This document shows positions 60,235-64,000 of a DNA stretch of 64,000 bases, one piece after another. The stretch's first letter is position 1, and each line of letters opens with the position of its first letter. The notes under the pieces were generated by a model that was not told where the DNA came from, did not search any database, and worked only from the letters and a program-made list of their open reading frames with translations. The DNA is taken from positions 4,206-68,205 of the forward strand of contig CAZCAQ010000005.1 of the NCBI GenBank assembly GCA_964496905.1, given 5' to 3'. Origin of the DNA: CAZCAQ01 sp964496905 (GTDB lineage: Bacteria; Patescibacteriota; WWE3; UBA101185; UBA10185). The position numbers and the translations under genes are program-made.

Positions 60235-60951
60235 CTATGTAACTTTTTGCGCCCAATATTCATTAGACAAAAACAAACTTTCAAAAGTCCCTGCATCATT
60301 CCAAAAACCCTGTATTTCAGTCCAACTTAAAAGCCCATCGGCAATATATGAGTTATTTAAATCTGTTACCTCTAATTCACCTCGTGAACTTGGCTTTAAC
60401 TTACGAATTCGATCAAATGCAGTGTTATCAAACAAATATAAACCTGTTACAGAAAAGTTAGATTTAGGATATTGTGGCTTTTCCTCAATTTGAACAATTC
60501 TATCATCTTCGTCAAAAACAGGAACTCCAAAGCGATTTGGATCTTTAACCTTTTTTAAGAAAACCTTAGCACCTGTTTTAAAGTTTTCAACGGATTCCTT
60601 AATTGGGTCATCAGTTGTATTATCTCCTAAAATAACAGCAATGGTATCGTTGTCAGCAAAACTTTCACCACAAGAAATTGCACCAGCAATTCCTTTTATA
60701 GACTCATCTTGAAAAGCATACTCAACTTTGCTTAATCCAAACTCTTCACCATTTCTTAAAACATTAATAAAATCTCCTGAATGAGGTTCACTGACAACTA
60801 TTAGAATTTCTTTTATACCAGCACTTACAAGCGTCTGAATTGGGTAATATATCATTGGTTTATCGTATATTGGAAGTAAGTGCTTGTTTGTAGCACGAGT
60901 TAGTGGGTAAAGTCTTGAGCCTTTTCCTCCTGCACAAATAATGCCTTTCAT
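60235..60951 (-). CDS. Sugar-phosphate nucleotidyltransferase (RmlA-like, short)
   Basis: 238 residues. Opens with IICAGGKGSRLYPLTRATNK, the nucleotide-binding GGxGxRLxPLT, then KHLLPIYDKPMIYYPIQTLV, AVILGDNTTDD for metal and sugar phosphate, EEKPQYPKSN and NDAGTFESLFL. Makes NDP-sugars, most likely dTDP-glucose. It lacks the C-terminal allosteric part of RmlA (about 290 residues). TATAAT at 60958-60963 ends 6 bases before ATG. Confidence 0.9.
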   Translation of the reverse strand: MKGIICAGGKGSRLYPLTRATNKHLLPIYDKPMIYYPIQTLVSAGIKEILIVVSEPHSGDFINVLRNGEEFGLSKVEYAFQDESIKGIAGAISCGESFADNDTIAVILGDNTTDDPIKESVENFKTGAKVFLKKVKDPNRFGVPVFDEDDRIVQIEEKPQYPKSNFSVTGLYLFDNTAFDRIRKLKPSSRGELEVTDLNNSYIADGLLSWTEIQGFWNDAGTFESLFLSNEYWAQKVT

Positions 60952-60971
60952 GAAAATATTATAACAAGAAT

Positions 60972-61247
60972 TTAGCTATTTTCTTCAATTAAGACCTTTT
61001 CAAGCCGATGACCATTTTTCTTAATTTCGACAAGTTTAAAGCTTCTTAATGAAATATCTGCTGCAGTCAAAATACCTAACGCAATTACGAGTAGCTTAGT
61101 CTCTATACTAATTTGCGAAAGTGTAAGGCTAATAGTGACTAAAAGCCACAAAAGACTACAAACTAAGCGAAGGATCTGAATTTCTAACGCAAAAGATTCC
61201 AAGTCACGAGTTTTTAAAGGTGTTAATAAATTGAATACAAGTTTCAT
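60972..61247 (-). CDS. Small hypothetical membrane protein
   Basis: 91 residues from the ATG at 61247 (a longer frame starts at 61277). Two helices (QILRLVCSLLWLLVTISLTL and TKLLVIALGILTAADISLRS) and a basic-acidic tail (KLVEIKKNGHRLEKVLIEEN). Not recognised. Lies 20 bp before the nucleotidyltransferase on the same strand. Confidence 0.6.
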   Translation of the reverse strand: MKLVFNLLTPLKTRDLESFALEIQILRLVCSLLWLLVTISLTLSQISIETKLLVIALGILTAADISLRSFKLVEIKKNGHRLEKVLIEENS

Positions 61248-61336
61248 AGTTAACAAGAGCGTAAGAGTATTAAGCAAACACTAGAAGGAATTATAGTCCT
61301 TATTTTAATGATAAAGATAGAGGGCAGTTTTAGATT

Positions 61337-62257
61337 TCAGTTGGTTACAATTTCAAGAACTTTGTAAAATCTTTTTTTGTACTCGAATTCCCACTCCGGT
61401 GCTCTATCGTGTGCAAAGCGATATTTATCTAACGTTTCAACTAGAGCTAACGCTTTGATTATTTCCATATTGTTACTAAGCCAAAACCTAGCATCATTTT
61501 CCAATACGGCAGCTGCAAAAACAATAAAATCACTTTCGGAAAGAGTCTTTTTATACTCTACATCTAGCCATTTAAGCATTATTTCAAAGTAATCTTTGAT
61601 TTGTGTTTCTGCATTACCAAAATCTATTAAGTACAATAGCTCGCTTTGTTCTACATAAATGCAATTTTTGAGTGATATATCGCCGTGGCATAAAGAAAAT
61701 GAAAACTCGCTATGCATTAACTGGTTTAAAGCTTTGATAATAGAGGCACGCTGTGTATTGCTTATTTCCAAATAATCATCTGAGTTTGAAGTTTGACTTA
61801 TCTCATATCCAAGATAATCTTTATAAAACCACTTTTTGGCAGTGTTTATTGAGTTTAAGTTGCCGACATCCTCAGCCGGCAATATTACTGAAAGCTTTCT
61901 TACATATTCGCCAAGTTGTTTATATACTTGCGTTTGAAAATCTTTGTCCAATATGTTTGAGCAATTTTCTCCTTCTATGAATTCCATTAGAATGAAACTT
62001 GCACCGTCACTTTTGGATACATCAAAAATTTTGGGTACTGGTATTTTTTGCTTTTGGGCTTGTTCGTAACACCAGCTCTCTTTTATAAAGGAATCATACT
62101 CACTTTCGTCGTTAACTCTTAAAATGTAAGCAATTCCGTGTGCCTCAACTTTATAGACCTGATTTACTTCGCCAAGTCCTACTATTGGATTTAGTGTGAC
62201 TTCCATTGTTTTGAGCTTATCGGCGAGATAGGTTTGAATTGTTTGGATTGTTACCAT
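61337..62257 (-). CDS. APH-family phosphotransferase
   Basis: 306 residues. Kinase-like fold: N-lobe with NQVYKVEAHGIAYILRVND, EFIEGENCSN hinge, Brenner loop LCHGDISLKNCIYVEQ with the catalytic Asp, and metal Asp in LYLIDFGNAETQ. Family members phosphorylate aminoglycosides, choline, sugars or fructosamines; nothing here marks the substrate. It sits next to two sugar-nucleotide genes, so a sugar is plausible. Confidence 0.88.
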   Translation of the reverse strand: MVTIQTIQTYLADKLKTMEVTLNPIVGLGEVNQVYKVEAHGIAYILRVNDESEYDSFIKESWCYEQAQKQKIPVPKIFDVSKSDGASFILMEFIEGENCSNILDKDFQTQVYKQLGEYVRKLSVILPAEDVGNLNSINTAKKWFYKDYLGYEISQTSNSDDYLEISNTQRASIIKALNQLMHSEFSFSLCHGDISLKNCIYVEQSELLYLIDFGNAETQIKDYFEIMLKWLDVEYKKTLSESDFIVFAAAVLENDARFWLSNNMEIIKALALVETLDKYRFAHDRAPEWEFEYKKRFYKVLEIVTN

Positions 62258-62288
62258 TATTGAATCAGTATATCAGTAGTATAAGTGC

Positions 62289-62687
62289 TTACTTCGTTTC
62301 TAATTCTGCAAGAATATACTTTAGGTAATGCGGAACAACTTTAAGGCTAGCGATACTAAGCTTATCAAAATACGCTGCTTCCCTTCCTTCCATAACTTGG
62401 ATTTCACTCTGTTCGTTTTTTATATTTGCGCGAAATATATAATCCTTAACTAAGGTAGTTCCCTCTTCTCTATTTTGTTGTGCTATAAATATCGGGTTTG
62501 CCAAGTCTATGCCTATTTCTTCCTTTATCTCTCTTTTTACGGCCTGCAATGGGGTTTCTCCCTTTTCTATTTCACCACCAAATAAGCTCCAAAATCCGGG
62601 AAAAGTGATATTTGGGTTTGAATCTCTATGTTGTAGAAGTACCTTGTTATCTTTAAGTAGAATTATTTTAACAATTTCTTTGGCCAC
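62289..62687 (-). CDS. Nudix hydrolase
   Basis: About 132 residues from GTG at 62687. This start is chosen because an extended -10 (TGC-TATAAT, box at 62694-62699) ends 6 bases before it, so the longer frame from 62717 would include the promoter. Nudix box complete: FGGEIEKGETPLQAVKREIK then EEIGID. Resembles 8-oxo-dGTP or dNDP-sugar hydrolases; not settled. Third Nudix in the window. Confidence 0.9.
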   Translation of the reverse strand: MAKEIVKIILLKDNKVLLQHRDSNPNITFPGFWSLFGGEIEKGETPLQAVKREIKEEIGIDLANPIFIAQQNREEGTTLVKDYIFRANIKNEQSEIQVMEGREAAYFDKLSIASLKVVPHYLKYILAELETK

Positions 62688-62870
62688 AGTAAGATTATAG
62701 CAGTCTGACTTGAACACTTTTTTTAGTAGTTATTGTTACACTGATTAAAATTTGGGAGAAGGTGTGACTAACCCAAACATGCCATTGTTTTGTATTGCGT
62801 CGAATCGAATGTAATTACACTTCACTATCCGTAAGACTTTAATAAAGACTCTCTTAAGGCAAGTTCGTAA

Positions 62871-63770
62871 TTAAGGTAGATCAGAACTCAAAATAGGACC
62901 GCGAGGAACATAAGTCTTTGAGATACCACCTTTTTCACAAAACTGACCAGTATTGCATTCTGTGTTTACAGTCTCAAGCCTTTTATACATAACTTTACCT
63001 TGTAAAGGATCAATATGTAAATCTCCAACATCTCCCAAGTACTTAATATTTCCAGTATCTATGTTTAATAATGCCGCACCGCTAGTTTCATTAACACTGC
63101 AGCTATAACAACTTGCTACTTTAAGCCAAACATATTTGTTCTCCAAGATACTAATAATAAAAAATGGGCCTTTTTTCTCAAAGTCTGACTCCGCGGCAAC
63201 ATGCTTATAAATAGAGGTTAATGTGCTGTTGGTAAAATCAGCAAACAAAACCTCATCTCCTGTTAAATCTTCAAACAGGCGTATTATGACAGCTCCTGAA
63301 TTATCATCTAAGAACTTATAATGAACTAACCTGTTTATGCCTGGATCAATATTTAGGTTTATTTTTTTAGTTTTCTCTAGTTCACTAAGCTTTACATTGT
63401 CTATGTATTCACTTTCCCAACCTTTTGTATCGCTATTCTCATGCGGAAAATACACTCTACCAAGAATTGTGTCAGGATTCGATTTATCGCCAGTAAAATC
63501 CAAAAAAATGACAGAGTCATAATCTTCATAATAACCGTAATACATACTTTGAGCATATGGCAGGGCATATTCAGAAGTTACTTTATCACGCGCAGGCGTT
63601 AATGAGTTAGCTGACTCGCCTACGGTAGTATTTTGCACACTATTTGAGTACGAGTTTTTCCTTTGTGAAAATAAAAAAACAACTAATAAAAGCAGAGTGA
63701 AAATAAGAACAATAGCAAACACAAAGGCAGACCCTGTAGAAAGTCTATTTGAATGAGAATAATTTATCAT
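62871..63770 (-). CDS. Membrane-anchored hypothetical protein
   Basis: 299 residues: short cytosolic head, one helix (FVFAIVLIFTLLLLVVFLFS), Ser/Asn linker and an external beta-rich domain of repeated strands (SVIFLDFTGDKSN, HYKFLDDNSGAVIIRLFEDL, YVWLKVASCYSCSVNE), perhaps a propeller. Cys pairs CYSC and CNTGQFC suggest disulfides. Not recognised. The ribosome site is weak and no -10 box is clear. Confidence 0.65.
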   Translation of the reverse strand: MINYSHSNRLSTGSAFVFAIVLIFTLLLLVVFLFSQRKNSYSNSVQNTTVGESANSLTPARDKVTSEYALPYAQSMYYGYYEDYDSVIFLDFTGDKSNPDTILGRVYFPHENSDTKGWESEYIDNVKLSELEKTKKINLNIDPGINRLVHYKFLDDNSGAVIIRLFEDLTGDEVLFADFTNSTLTSIYKHVAAESDFEKKGPFFIISILENKYVWLKVASCYSCSVNETSGAALLNIDTGNIKYLGDVGDLHIDPLQGKVMYKRLETVNTECNTGQFCEKGGISKTYVPRGPILSSDLP

Positions 63771-63817
63771 ATCTAAATGTTAATTCTGTTATGTGGTTTT
63801 GTAAATATAATAGTGCT

Positions 63818-63836
63818 GGTGGGGAGGGTGAGAATA
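63818..63836 (-). repeat. Partial copy of tRNA-Phe 3' end
   Basis: 19 bases identical to 63947-63965, again from A58 in the T-loop to CCA. The 110 bp up to the tRNA contain a dyad gtttacttcgtaaac (63850-63864), the shared motif agttcgtttcactc and a terminator. Confidence 0.85.
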
Positions 63837-63913
63837 AGCGGAGCTTGCAGTTTACTTCGTAAACAGTCGAACAGTTCGTTTCACTCACACTTCATTCCAC
63901 AACTCCATTAAAC

Positions 63914-63943
63914 AAAATCTGCTGGCAATAGCCAGCATATTTT
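63914..63943 (-). terminator. Terminator of tRNA-Phe
   Basis: Stem tgctggc/gccagca (63920-63926, 63931-63937), 4-base loop, A/T flanks, ending on the minus strand in ATTTT. Confidence 0.82.
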
Positions 63944-63946
63944 CTT

Positions 63947-64000
63947 TGGTGGGGAGGGTGAGAATCGAACTCACATAGCCGGTTTTTCAGACCGGTGCAT
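63947..64000 (-). tRNA. tRNA-Phe(GAA), 5' end outside window
   Basis: Anticodon stem CCGGT/ACCGG around CTGAAAA giving GAA, T-arm GTGAGTTCGATTCTCAC, acceptor 3' strand CCTCCCC, A and encoded CCA. Confidence 0.9.

Noticed and set aside
1..64000. UGA recoding as in some CPR lineages
   Set aside because: TGA ends several full-length genes (35438, 36652, 54123) and no in-frame TGA is needed in the conserved proteins.

Overview
The window reads as a low-GC bacterial scaffold from a metagenome assembly. It uses the standard code (TGA is a real stop, for example at 35438, 36652 and 54123) and carries four 100-N gaps. Small protein sizes, many short exported proteins, very tight spacing, no biosynthetic operons and many genes with a -10 box 6-7 nt before the start codon (leaderless mRNAs) suggest a Patescibacteria/CPR-like organism. 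That placement is inference; no rRNA or marker set is present to prove it.

Layout. 1-4.8 kb: truncated ABC exporter, TraB-like protein, tRNA-Leu, two paralogous lysozyme-fold exported proteins, a VIT-type transporter and a SurA-N foldase. 4.9-9.4 kb: copper cassette (CsoR repressor with a visible operator, HMA-membrane-cupredoxin fusion, CopA). 10-15 kb: tRNA-Pro, Ca-type P-ATPase, Kef-type antiporter. 15-22 kb: methyltransferase, LURP-one protein, frameshifted nucleotidyltransferase, tRNA-Leu/Arg/Gly, dihydroorotate dehydrogenase, MFS, Nudix, META and PH/SHOCT proteins. 22-29 kb: a redox-rich block (thioredoxin reductase, Mn-type SOD, NDH-2, DsbA-like, YceI-like). 29-40 kb: MetRS, GalT-like protein, several glycosyltransferases, DedA, an RRM protein with a long leader, a PQQ-type dehydrogenase and a secreted protein.

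40.7-50.2 kb is one likely operon: a giant surface protein (about 1,800 residues, broken by two gaps) in which 14 propeller-like repeats interrupt a LamG domain and are followed by fibronectin-III domains, then a MacB-type ABC ATPase and permease and a PHP phosphoesterase. 50-64 kb holds a GNAT, SDR, DNA glycosylase-like, FNR-like reductase, polysaccharide deacetylase, DUF4203 and DUF2207 membrane proteins, three Nudix-type/sugar-nucleotide genes, a kinase and tRNA-Gln, Val and Phe.

The most unusual signals are: (i) three tRNA genes (Leu, Gln, Phe) each followed 110-160 bp downstream by an exact 19-22 nt copy of their own 3' end, cut in the T-loop; (ii) the nested LamG/propeller protein and its operon; (iii) a two-class expression architecture, with leaderless house genes against small-protein cassettes that have full -35/-10 promoters, Shine-Dalgarno sites and terminators; (iv) a structured leader before the RRM gene; and (v) an assembly gap whose flanks are an identical 55-mer, so it is almost surely false.
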